NCBI GenBank assembly: GCA_048594975.1
Contig: JBMDXQ010000033.1
Location: 1 to 60,413, forward strand
Reading direction: 5' to 3'
From: JBMDXB01 sp048594975
Lineage (GTDB): Bacteria > Acidobacteriota > Vicinamibacteria > Vicinamibacterales > 2-12-FULL-66-21
DNA: 60,413 bases
Program-made: the position numbers and the translations under genes
Notes under the pieces: model-generated
What the model was told of the DNA's origin: nothing
The model's database searches: none
Seen by the model: only the letters and a program-made list of their open reading frames with translations
Shown: piece by piece, positions 35,412 to 43,504 of the stretch
How positions within the stretch are numbered: the stretch's first letter is position 1
Layout: each line of letters starts with the position of its first letter

Positions 35412-38180
35412 ATGCGCGAGCAGCTCGGACCATATCGGATTCTGGAGCACATCGGCTCCGGCGGGATGGGACGGGTGTATCGCGCGCACGACGAACGACT
35501 CGAGCGGGAGGTGGCGCTGAAGGTCCTCCCCGACGACGCGCTGTCGGACGATGTGGCGCGGCGGCGGTTCCGGCGCGAAGCGCTCGCGCTCTCCCGCATG
35601 AATCATCCCAACATCGCGACGATCCACGCCTTCGACACGATCGAAGGGATGGACGTGCTGGTCATGGAGCACATTCCCGGCGCGAGCCTCGATCACCTGC
35701 TCAGGCCAGGACCGTTACCCGAGCGCGAGGTCCTCCGCCTCGGACGGCAGCTTGCCGACGCGCTCGCGGCGGCGCACGAGCGCAACATCATCCATCGAGA
35801 TCTGAAACCGGGCAACGTGCGGGTGACGCCGGAAGGACGGCTCAAGGTGCTGGACTTCGGACTGGCGCGCGCGCTGCAGGCGGATGCCGACGCGCGCACC
35901 GAGAGCATCAGCGGACCAGTCCTGGCGGGCACGCTGCCCTATATGGCGCCCGAACAGGTGTGCGGCGAGACCATTGACCACCGGACGGACATCTATGCGG
36001 CGGGCGCGGTCCTGTATGAGATGGCCACGGGCACCCGCGTCCATGACCCCCTCTCCGGCCCCCCGCTCATCGCGGCGATAGTCGGGACGCTGCCCCGCTC
36101 GGCATCCGCGGTGAACCCGGAGGTCTCGGCGGAGCTGAATCGCATCGTGACCAAGGCACTCGATAAGGACCCGCAGCTTCGCTACCAGTCCGCGCGGGAG
36201 CTGGCCGTCGATCTCGAACGGCTCGCGGGCGGGTCCGCGGTGGCATCACTGCCCCCGCCCTCGCGCAAGCACCTCGCGCGGACGGCGATCGTCGCCGCGG
36301 TGGTGGCCCTGACCTGCTGGGCCGCCTATCTCAACTGGCCCGCGCCGGCTCCCCTCGCCGCTCGGGGCTGGATCGTCATCGCGGACTTCGACAACCGCAC
36401 CGACGACGACACGTTGTCGGACGCCATCCGGGCGGGTCTGACCGTGCAATTGCAGCAGTCGCAGTACGTCAACGTGCTCAGCCGCGAGCAGATCTTCGAC
36501 ACCCTCAGACGGATGCAGCGGGCCGACATCCGCCTGCTCGACGTCGCTACTGCGCGCGAGCTCGCCTTGCGGGAGGCCGTACCTGTTCTGCTCGCCGGGT
36601 CGATCCAGCGCAGCGGTGACGTCACGCGGCTGGAGGCGCGAGGGATCGAGGCCGTGTCGGAGGCCGTGCTCTTCGCCGAGTTGGTCGACTACCGGAACGA
36701 CTCGGAGGTGTTCGATCGGATCGACGAGCTCGCCCGACGGGTCCGGCGCCGCCTCGGCGAATCGGCCGCGGCCATCCAGCAGCGGAGCGAGCCGCTGGAC
36801 AAGGTCACCACGCAGTCGTTCGACGCGTTGAAGCAGTACTCGAAGGCGGCCGACGATCTGGCTCGCGGCAGCGTGGACACCGCGTTGCCGCTGCTCCGCA
36901 CGGCGATCGACGTCGACCCGGATTTCGCCATGGCCCACCGTCTCCTCGCACGCGTCTACGAGACGCTCGGGAACGTACAAAGAGAACGTGAACACCTCGA
37001 GCGCGCGTACGCGCTGAGACATGGGCTCACAGAGCGGGAGCGGCGCCACGTCGAAGCCAGCTATTACAAGGGGCGGGATGAATACGAACGTGCCGTACAG
37101 AGCCTCATCGCGCTCACCTCACTCTACCCCGCCGACGCGGAAGGCCGTTACGAGCTTGCATTGGCCCATCGCGACGCCGGCGAGACGGCAAAGGCCGTTC
37201 AGGAACTCGAGACCACGATCACGCAGACGCCCTTCGTCACCGGGGCCTACGGCGATCTCGTCCTGCAGCTCGCGCGTATGGGGAGCTACGATCGCGCGCG
37301 CGCGGTATACGAGGAAGCGCAGTCACGCAACGTGCGGGCGCCGAAACTCGACTGGGCCTATGGAATGGTCCTCCTTGGCGAGGGCCGGCCCGACCTGGCC
37401 CGCATGCAATTTGAAAGGCTCGAGAAAACGAGCGAGGTCTACGCAGGCATCGCGCGATTGTACGAGGCAACTGCCGACACCTTGGAGGGCAAGCTGAGCG
37501 CGGCAGCCGAACGCCTGCGGGCCGGTGTGCTGCTCGACCTGAAGGCCAACAACTTCGACGCGGAATTCAAGCGCCGTTCACTGCTGATAAAGACGCTGCT
37601 CCTCAGCGACCGGCGGGCTGAAGCCCGCTCGGAACTGGACGGGTTGATGAACCGCGGATCGGGTCGCCTAGGAGCCAACGAGTGGCGAATCGCCGGTACG
37701 CTGTCAGTGGCACTGGGCGATCTCACGTTGGCGGCCGAGCTGTTGCGGAGCATTGACGTTGCTCGCGCTCAAACGTCGAGCGCATTTCGTGAGAGCTGCT
37801 ATCAGAATCTTGCAGGAGAGATCGCGTTGGCGACCGGACGCCTGGACGATGCTCTCCAGGCGTTCAGCGCTGCCTCCGCACAGTATCCGCGTGCCCTGAC
37901 CACCGGTGGCCTCGCGCGCACTTTCAGCGCACGACACGATTGGCATCGGTCGCGTGAATCATGGCGCAAATTGATAGCCTCGCGAGGCGAGATCATTCAG
38001 GAGGGTTTCGGGGCGGACTGGGCTCTTGCCCACCTGGAGGTCGCTCGTAGCAGCCGAGCGCTAGGGGACATCGCGACAGCACGACGTGAGTACGACAAGT
38101 TCCTCACCATGTGGAAGGATGCCGAGAGCATGAGCGTGCTGCGAATGGCGGCCGCCGAAAGCCGCACAGTGTCCCGTTGA
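35412..38180 (+). CDS. Transmembrane Ser/Thr kinase with FlgO/TolB-like and TPR region
   Basis: 922 residues. The kinase domain (~8-268) has 'GSGGMGRVY' (15-23), Lys37 in 'VALKV', Asp130 in 'HRDLKPGN', Asp148 in 'DFG' and 'GTLPYMAPEQ'. One membrane helix follows (~288-305). The outer part begins with 'IVIADFDNRTDD' and 'LLAGSIQRSG', a FlgO/TolB-N-like module seen in many acidobacterial kinases, followed by helical TPR repeats to the end. All catalytic residues are present. It is a different subtype from the kinase at 29790, whose outer part is TPR only. Confidence 0.92.
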   Translation: MREQLGPYRILEHIGSGGMGRVYRAHDERLEREVALKVLPDDALSDDVARRRFRREALALSRMNHPNIATIHAFDTIEGMDVLVMEHIPGASLDHLLRPGPLPEREVLRLGRQLADALAAAHERNIIHRDLKPGNVRVTPEGRLKVLDFGLARALQADADARTESISGPVLAGTLPYMAPEQVCGETIDHRTDIYAAGAVLYEMATGTRVHDPLSGPPLIAAIVGTLPRSASAVNPEVSAELNRIVTKALDKDPQLRYQSARELAVDLERLAGGSAVASLPPPSRKHLARTAIVAAVVALTCWAAYLNWPAPAPLAARGWIVIADFDNRTDDDTLSDAIRAGLTVQLQQSQYVNVLSREQIFDTLRRMQRADIRLLDVATARELALREAVPVLLAGSIQRSGDVTRLEARGIEAVSEAVLFAELVDYRNDSEVFDRIDELARRVRRRLGESAAAIQQRSEPLDKVTTQSFDALKQYSKAADDLARGSVDTALPLLRTAIDVDPDFAMAHRLLARVYETLGNVQREREHLERAYALRHGLTERERRHVEASYYKGRDEYERAVQSLIALTSLYPADAEGRYELALAHRDAGETAKAVQELETTITQTPFVTGAYGDLVLQLARMGSYDRARAVYEEAQSRNVRAPKLDWAYGMVLLGEGRPDLARMQFERLEKTSEVYAGIARLYEATADTLEGKLSAAAERLRAGVLLDLKANNFDAEFKRRSLLIKTLLLSDRRAEARSELDGLMNRGSGRLGANEWRIAGTLSVALGDLTLAAELLRSIDVARAQTSSAFRESCYQNLAGEIALATGRLDDALQAFSAASAQYPRALTTGGLARTFSARHDWHRSRESWRKLIASRGEIIQEGFGADWALAHLEVARSSRALGDIATARREYDKFLTMWKDAESMSVLRMAAAESRTVSR

Positions 38181-38382
38181 AATGGACAACGACTGATTGA
38201 AACCAAAGGCCTTGATGACCTCGCCTTCGGCATCGTTCAGTCCGCCAGATCCGCACAGAACCTTGGTGGAGGTAGGTATGGAGCACGTGGATGTGCGAGC
38301 CACCGAGACGTCCGCAGCAGCGGCGGTCCGGATGTCCACAAGTGTTCAGACCGTGTCGGTCGCAAGTTGTCACTGTTGATGC

Positions 38383-38571
38383 ATGTTCAGATTGGTCGTC
38401 AGCGTGCGGCGGGGCTCGGCATCCAACCTGCCGGGCGCCTGGCAGCGCTATCCGACACTTGAAGAGGCGCGAACGGCGGCCGCGGCGTTGCTGCGGCACG
38501 AACGGGTCACGCGAATTGCCATCGTCCGCAATGAGGCGCCGCCCGCATTCGTCGAGTGGCTGGAACGATGA
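38383..38571 (+). CDS. Small conserved-looking protein of unknown function
   Basis: 62 residues with balanced composition and amphipathic pattern: 'MFRLVVSVRRG', 'WQRYPTLEEARTAAAALL', 'RIAIVRNEAPPAFVEW'. It reads like a compact alpha-beta protein, and the codon pattern fits the neighbours better than the other five frames. No ribosome-binding site is obvious. Confidence 0.5.
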   Translation: MFRLVVSVRRGSASNLPGAWQRYPTLEEARTAAAALLRHERVTRIAIVRNEAPPAFVEWLER

Positions 38572-38729
38572 CCGACAGCTGTGATCCGCGAAAAACCTTT
38601 CCGACACAACAGTCGCGAGTTTCGCGGCTCTTGATCTCCGAGAAAGCGATGCCGGCTCCGGCGAGGTCACCCACGCGGCTGGCTGCATGCACAGCTCACC
38701 CACCCCATGGAGTGACCCCGAACGCTTGC

Positions 38730-38850
38730 TCAGGCTGTCGCGGCCTTCACGACGAAAGTCCAATCGGTCGAATTGGTCGCCCCTGACCCTCCGACGAAGT
38801 GCTTGCCGGCGACAAATCGGCCGCTTTCAGCGGATCTAATTCTTGCGGAG
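38730..38850 (-). pseudogene. Possible C-terminal remnant of a secreted protein
   Basis: The minus strand reads 'SGRFVAGKHFVGGSG' and 'NSTDWTFVV' before a stop at 38730, resembling the end of a beta-rich exported protein. No start or body is present because it runs into the FGE-type gene. Weak call. Confidence 0.25.
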
Positions 38851-39569
38851 CACAGGACGCGCGATGACGCCGAAAGGCCCGGTTTCACCGCCGGTCGTGC
38901 GCGCCCTGCAGCGCGATGGGGAGACGGACAGCCACGACGCGGAATCCCAGATCGTCGCTGCTCAGCTCGGGCTGGAACTCCTCGCGGTACATCAACCCGA
39001 GGCGGGAGGTCGTCGCCGAGTACCAGGAACCGCCACGCGTGACGCGCAGGCCGCTGCTCGCCTCGTTGTTCGGGTCGTCCTCGCGGTAGGGCTGACGCCA
39101 GTTGTACGGCCGAGAGAGGCTCCGCGTCCACTCGGCCGCGTTCCCCGACGCGTGGTACACGCCGTAGCGATTCGGCGAGTACCGCTCACGCGTCGCGCGA
39201 AACCCCACGAGCGTGGTTTCGGCGTCGGGGTTCTTCTTCCAGTTGTAGAGGGCCGACTGCGGTTCGCTCAGCGTCATCCCGAGCCCGTAGTCGAAGGTGT
39301 CCGGCCCGCGCGCCGCCTTCTCCCATTCCGCCTCGCTCGGCAGCCGGAACACCCACCTCGCGCTCGTAGCGACGCGTCAGCCATCGACAGTAGGCGTGCG
39401 CTTCGTACCACGTCACCAGGACGACCGGGAGATCGTCCTCGCCGAACCGCCGGTACCTCGGGCCACTGGGATCGAGCCGCGCCGTCGCGCGCGACGTGCC
39501 GCCCTGCTTCCACGCCCAGCCGGCGGCGGTCCAGTTCGCTTCGTGCTGGTACCCCTCAGGGTCGTGCAG

Positions 39570-39596
39570 TGTCGGTTCTCAAAACGTAGGGACCCT
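39570..39596 (+). repeat. IS21 left terminal inverted repeat
   Basis: Begins TGTCGGTT and ends AGGGACCCT; pairs with 42319-42345 at 22 of 27 positions. Confidence 0.9.
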
Positions 39597-39607
39597 TTCC
39601 TGACGAC

Positions 39608-39694
39608 TTTTTCAAAACCTTTCCCCCCTCTGGAGTGAGGTTTTTCAAAACCTTTCCCCCCTTCCGGGGCGAGTTTTTCAAAACCTTTCCCCCC
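39608..39694 (+). repeat. Three 21-bp direct repeats, 33-bp period (IS21 left end)
   Basis: Three identical 21-base copies of a TTTTTCAAAA-CCTTTCCCCCC unit start at 39608, 39641 and 39674, exactly 33 bases apart (about three helical turns). An inverted 19-base match lies near the right end (42297-42315). IS21 elements are known to carry multiple terminal repeats as IstA-binding sites; the phasing would put all copies on one DNA face. Confidence 0.85.
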
Positions 39695-39760
39695 TTTCGC
39701 CTGATCGCGCGATAGACCGGTCTCCGGTCCTGGGCTGTGTCCCGGGATCAGGAGGCGTGG

Positions 39761-41326
39761 ATGTATCGCGAGGTCACGATGATCGAAGTCAAAGAGGTCC
39801 TTCGGCTCCGCGGCGAGGGCTTGCCGAAGAAACGCATCGCCGCGCAGCTCGGACTCGATCCAAAAACCGTACGGCGCTATCTCGGAGCCGCGGCGAGCGC
39901 CGGCGTCCGCGTGCGGGCGACGATCAGCGACGAGGAGGTCCGCCAGGTCCTGCTCGCGCTGCATCCCGCGGGCGGTCGGCCGCGCGGGGACGGCTGGGCC
40001 CGGTGTCTCGAGCAGCGCCCGGCGATCGAGCGCTGGCTCGGTGATGGCATCCGGCTCACGAAGATCCGCAAGCTGCTCGGCCGCTCCGGCGTCGTGATCG
40101 CCTACCCCACGCTCCACCGCTTCGCGGTCCTGGAGCTGCAGTTTGGGAAGACCGCGACGACGATCCCGGTGCTCGATGGCGAGCCCGGACAGGAGCTGCA
40201 GCTGGACACGGGCTGGGTCGGGTGGCTCACGCGGCCCGACCGGAAGAAGCGCCGCTTGCGCGCCTTCATCTTCACGGCGGTGCGTTCACGCCACCGCTTC
40301 GTCTATCCCACGTTCGAGGAGACGACCGCGCGCGCCATCGAAGCGTGTGAAGCGGCCTGGGAATTTTATGGCGGCGTTTTCAAAGTCATCATCCCGGACA
40401 ACACCAAGGCGATCATCAAAAAGGCCGACCCGCTCGAGCCGCGGATCACGCCCGGGTTTCTCGAGTACGCCCAGGCCCGGCACTTTCACATCGACCCCGC
40501 GCGGGTACGCCACGCTCGGGATAAGGGGCGCGTCGAACGGGCCGTACCGAGCGTTCGCGATGACGGCTTCGCGGGTGAAGTGCTGACGACGCTCGAGGAT
40601 GCCCGCGCCCACGCGCGCCACTGGTGCCTCAATGACTACGGCCTGCGGCGGCACACGCGCACGCAGCGCCGGCCACTCGAGCACTTCCAGGCCGAAGAGC
40701 ACGGGCTGTTGTTACCGGCGCCCACCACCCCGTACGACATCCCGCTGTGGGCAGAGCCGAAGGTCGGGCGCGATCAGCTCGCGGCCGTCGACAAGGCCGT
40801 CTACTCGATCCCGCATGCCTACGTGGGCGAATGGCTCTCGGCACGAGCCGATGCGCACACCGTCCGCTTCTATACGCGCGGCCTGCTGATCAAGACGCAT
40901 CCCCGGAAAGCGCCAGGGGGCCAGTCGATTGATGCCAGCGATTACCCGGCCGAGCGCAGTGTCTACGCGATGCGCAATGTCGACGCGCTGCAACGCCAGG
41001 CCGACGCCGCCGGCGAGGTGATCGGCCGGTACGCCGCCACGCTCCTCGATAGCCCGCTACCCTGGACGCGGATGCGGCGGGTCTACGCGCTGCTCGGCCT
41101 CGTGCGCCGCTATGGCCCCGTGCGCGTCACCGAGGTCTGCACGATCGCCCTCGGTGCCGACATGCTCGACGTGCATCGCCTCAAGCGCATGCTCGAGCAG
41201 GGCGTCGCCGCCCCACCGCCCACGCCGCCCGCCCGTGTCATGCCCCGCGGACGGTATCTCCGTCCGGCCACCCAATATCGGCTGCCGCTCTCTGCCGCAG
41301 CCGCTGAAGGAGAGGAGTCCCAATGA
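39761..41326 (+). CDS. istA: IS21-family transposase IstA
   Basis: 521 residues from the ATG at 39761, which has AGGAGG 5 bases upstream; an in-frame GTG at 39737 is less likely. An N-terminal helix-turn-helix ('GLPKKRIAAQLGLDPKTVRRYL') precedes the integrase-type catalytic core with Asp149 ('LQLDTGWVGW'), Asp213 ('IIPDNTKAI') and Glu259 ('GRVERAV'), the DDE triad. The C-terminal part is basic and would contact DNA and IstB. The stop overlaps istB (ATGA), so the two are translationally coupled. Confidence 0.95.
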   Translation: MYREVTMIEVKEVLRLRGEGLPKKRIAAQLGLDPKTVRRYLGAAASAGVRVRATISDEEVRQVLLALHPAGGRPRGDGWARCLEQRPAIERWLGDGIRLTKIRKLLGRSGVVIAYPTLHRFAVLELQFGKTATTIPVLDGEPGQELQLDTGWVGWLTRPDRKKRRLRAFIFTAVRSRHRFVYPTFEETTARAIEACEAAWEFYGGVFKVIIPDNTKAIIKKADPLEPRITPGFLEYAQARHFHIDPARVRHARDKGRVERAVPSVRDDGFAGEVLTTLEDARAHARHWCLNDYGLRRHTRTQRRPLEHFQAEEHGLLLPAPTTPYDIPLWAEPKVGRDQLAAVDKAVYSIPHAYVGEWLSARADAHTVRFYTRGLLIKTHPRKAPGGQSIDASDYPAERSVYAMRNVDALQRQADAAGEVIGRYAATLLDSPLPWTRMRRVYALLGLVRRYGPVRVTEVCTIALGADMLDVHRLKRMLEQGVAAPPPTPPARVMPRGRYLRPATQYRLPLSAAAAEGEESQ

Positions 41327-42102
41327 CCACCACCGATGTCATCAATCCTGACCTCAAACCCGTCTTGCGGCGGCTGAAGCTGTCGCGCATGCTCGACACG
41401 CTGCCCGAACGGCTGACGCTCGCGCGCCAGCAGAAGATGCCGCACCAGGATCTCCTGCTGCAGGTCCTCAGCGACGAAGTGACCCGCCGCGAGAGCCTGG
41501 CCGTCACCCTGCGCGTCCAGAAGGCCCGGTTGGATCCCACGATGCGCTTGGAGAACTGGGACACGACCGCGAAGGTCACCTTCGACCGCGCCCTCCTCAA
41601 CGAGCTCGCCACGTTGCGCTTCCTCGATGCCCACGCCCACGTGACGATCGTCGGGCCGGTCGGCGTCGGCAAAACCTTCCTCGCCCACGCGCTCGGCCAC
41701 GTCGCCTGTCGGCGCGGCGCCGCCGTGGGGGCGGTCCGGACCGACCAGCTGCTGAAATCGCTGAAGCACGCACGGCTCGACAACAGCTATGAAGCCGAAT
41801 TCCGAAAGCTGGTCGCCGTCGACCTCCTGATCCTCGATGACTTCGCCATCGACGTCCTCGATCCGGTCGAGAGCCGAGACCTCTACGACCTGCTCCTCGA
41901 GCGCTATCGCACCGGCTCGGTCGTCGTCACGTCGAATCGAGGCCCGGACGAATGGCTCGCGACCTTTGCCGATCCCGTCCGCGCCCAGAGCGCGATCGAT
42001 CGCTTCACCAGCAACGCCTACGATCTCGTCATCGAGGGCGAATCGTATCGACCCCGGCTCAAACCCCGGCTCACGAAAGACGCGAAGGAGCGCTCACGAT
42101 GA
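41323..42102 (+). CDS. istB: IS21-family ATP-binding helper protein IstB
   Basis: 259 residues, AAA+ ATPase of the IstB/DnaC type. Walker A is 'GPVGVGKT' (111-118) and Walker B 'LLILDDF' (~168-174); sensor residues follow in 'VVVTSNRGPDEW'. IstB assembles on target DNA and stimulates IstA strand transfer. Start at the ATG overlapping the istA stop. The gene is intact. Confidence 0.95.
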   Translation: MTTTDVINPDLKPVLRRLKLSRMLDTLPERLTLARQQKMPHQDLLLQVLSDEVTRRESLAVTLRVQKARLDPTMRLENWDTTAKVTFDRALLNELATLRFLDAHAHVTIVGPVGVGKTFLAHALGHVACRRGAAVGAVRTDQLLKSLKHARLDNSYEAEFRKLVAVDLLILDDFAIDVLDPVESRDLYDLLLERYRTGSVVVTSNRGPDEWLATFADPVRAQSAIDRFTSNAYDLVIEGESYRPRLKPRLTKDAKERSR

Positions 42103-42318
42103 CCCCGACACCGTGCCGCGCGTCACGGTGGGGCGCCCGGCGGCAGCCAACGGTCCGCATCGGCGCTCCTCCGACCGCCGCCGACCGCCGGCAGGCTCTG
42201 CTCCGACCAGTACAGGAGGCGAAAGTCTAGACAGAACCGCGTCCATAGGGCACGCTGACGGCGGACGACGCGCGCTCAGGCGAGTGGACAAGTCAGGGGG
42301 GAAAGGTTTTGAAAAGCC

Positions 42319-42345
42319 AGGGTCCCTTCCTGCTGAAAACCGACA
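42319..42345 (-). repeat. IS21 right terminal inverted repeat
   Basis: Read on the minus strand it begins TGTCGGTT and ends AGGGACCCT, matching the left end; the target duplication TGCAG follows at 42346-42350. Confidence 0.9.
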
Positions 42346-42881
42346 TGCAGGAAGCGCCGGAAGTCGCGGTTGGTCACCTCGAACGCGCCGATGAAGTAGG
42401 CGGACAGCCACACGTGCTGGCTCTCGCCAGGATTGCGCCTGTCGCCAAGCTCGAACTGACCGGACGGAACGAAGGCGAATGGCGAATCGACGCCGGCGTG
42501 CGGCGGGGGCGGTGGCGCGCCGCGCACGGAGATCACGAACGATCCGTCCGCGTCCGGACCGCGCCGCCCGGCACGAAGCGGAATTGGATAGAACAGCCGC
42601 CCGCCCTCGCCGGCGGTCCTGACCTCGAGGAAGTAGCGACCTTCGGGCAGCCAGGCCGCGTCCGCGGCGATTCCGACGGGCGCCGCGTCGGTCAGCGTGT
42701 CGCCGGCGCGGTAAAGCGTGCCGGTCAGGCCTGCGGGCAGGAGGATCTGGACCTCGGTCTCTCCTCGCTGCCAGCGATTGGCGCGCGTGGCCGCGCGTGT
42801 CCAGGCGTACACGGCAACGGCGCTCACGCTGCCTGCGACGATGGACGCGGCGATGACGGTCCAGCGCGCGCGCCGGCTCAT

Positions 42882-43504
42882 GCGGCGATCTCTACACGAT
42901 TCCCGCGCGCGCTGTCCACCGTCTCCGGCCGGGCCCGCACACCTCTGGCTCCGGTGAGCATGGAGCGGGGCGCGACGGCTTCAGAAGCTGGCATGACGAT
43001 CGTGTTCAACGAAGCAGGTCTGCAGCCGTTGATGACCCTCGATTGTGCGTACCGCGAACGGTCTCGGACGCACTGGTCGCTCGGCAAAGACACGCCGATT
43101 CCTCGTCCGGTCACACCACCCGGCGATGGCGCTGTCGTGGCGATTCCGCACGCCGGTGGCCTTCATCAACGGTGCGAACGGCGCGCGGCCTGAACGGTCC
43201 TGCTGCCACGACAACACGCCTGCCGTCCGACCTCGTGAGAATCGCAACCGTCGCGACAGTGTCAGCTCGTCGCATCCTTTCAACCCGCGCAGGGGACGGT
43301 CGTGCGCGACGACGTCACCGTCTGCCGACCGGCACAAGACATAGATGGCGCGCACGGCGTTCAGATCACGGGTCGGAATGTGCAGATTGGCGGGCAGACT
43401 GACTTCTTGGCAGGCGCAGGCGTCCTTGACAACATGTTTCGGCGGGGGTACAAAGTCGCTCCGATTCGCTCTTCCTCAGCGATTCCTACCACGGAGGGCT
43501 GGTC
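42882..43504. other. Intergenic region between the FGE-type gene and the S41 operon
   Basis: About 620 bases. Plus-strand positions ~43302-43440 read 'VRDDVTVC', 'VQITGRNVQIGGQTDFLAG', similar to the C-terminal beta strands of exported cell-surface proteins, but no body or start is present. It may be a decayed gene end. The S41 promoter lies at 43426-43454. Confidence 0.4.
43426..43454 (+). promoter_or_regulatory. Promoter of the S41 peptidase pair
   Basis: TTGACA (43426-43431), a 17-base spacer and TACAAA (43449-43454), 50 bases before the first ATG, which has a GGAGGG ribosome-binding site. Consensus -35 and ideal spacing make this the most convincing sigma70-type promoter for the operon. 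Confidence 0.6.

Larger units (their letters stand above)
39570..42345 (+). mobile_element. Complete IS21-family insertion sequence
   Basis: 2,776 bases bounded by 27-bp terminal inverted repeats starting TGTCGGTT (39570-39596 and 42319-42345, 22 of 27 bases identical). It is flanked by a 5-bp direct target duplication TGCAG (39565-39569 and 42346-42350). It carries overlapping istA and istB and internal transposase-site repeats near both ends. All coding and terminal parts look intact, so the element may still be mobile. It sits inside an FGE-type gene in the opposite orientation. Confidence 0.95.
38885..42881 (-). pseudogene. SUMF1/formylglycine-generating-enzyme-type gene split by an IS21 element
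   Basis: The 5' part (42881 down to 42346) encodes a membrane anchor (~8-30), an Ig-like domain and the start of an FGE-sulfatase domain ('FVPSGQFELGD', 'GAFEVTNRDFRRFLH'). The 3' part (39569 down to 38885) supplies the rest: 'VTWYEAHAYCRWL', 'FRLPSEAEWEKAARG', 'YHASGNAAEW', 'LRVTRGGSW', 'DDLGFRVV'. Removing the element and one target copy rejoins the two in frame ('RRFLHDPEGYQ'). One further shift near 39347, an extra G in GAGGTGGG, breaks the 3' part. Intact relatives are nonheme-iron or copper SUMF1/EgtB/PvdO-like proteins. The gene is inactive as it stands. Confidence 0.9.

Noticed and set aside
39608..39694. Three regularly spaced repeats that could suggest a CRISPR array
   Set aside because: The units are 21 bases with 12-base gaps, lie just inside an IS21 end, and have an inverted match at the other end. 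They are transposase-binding repeats.
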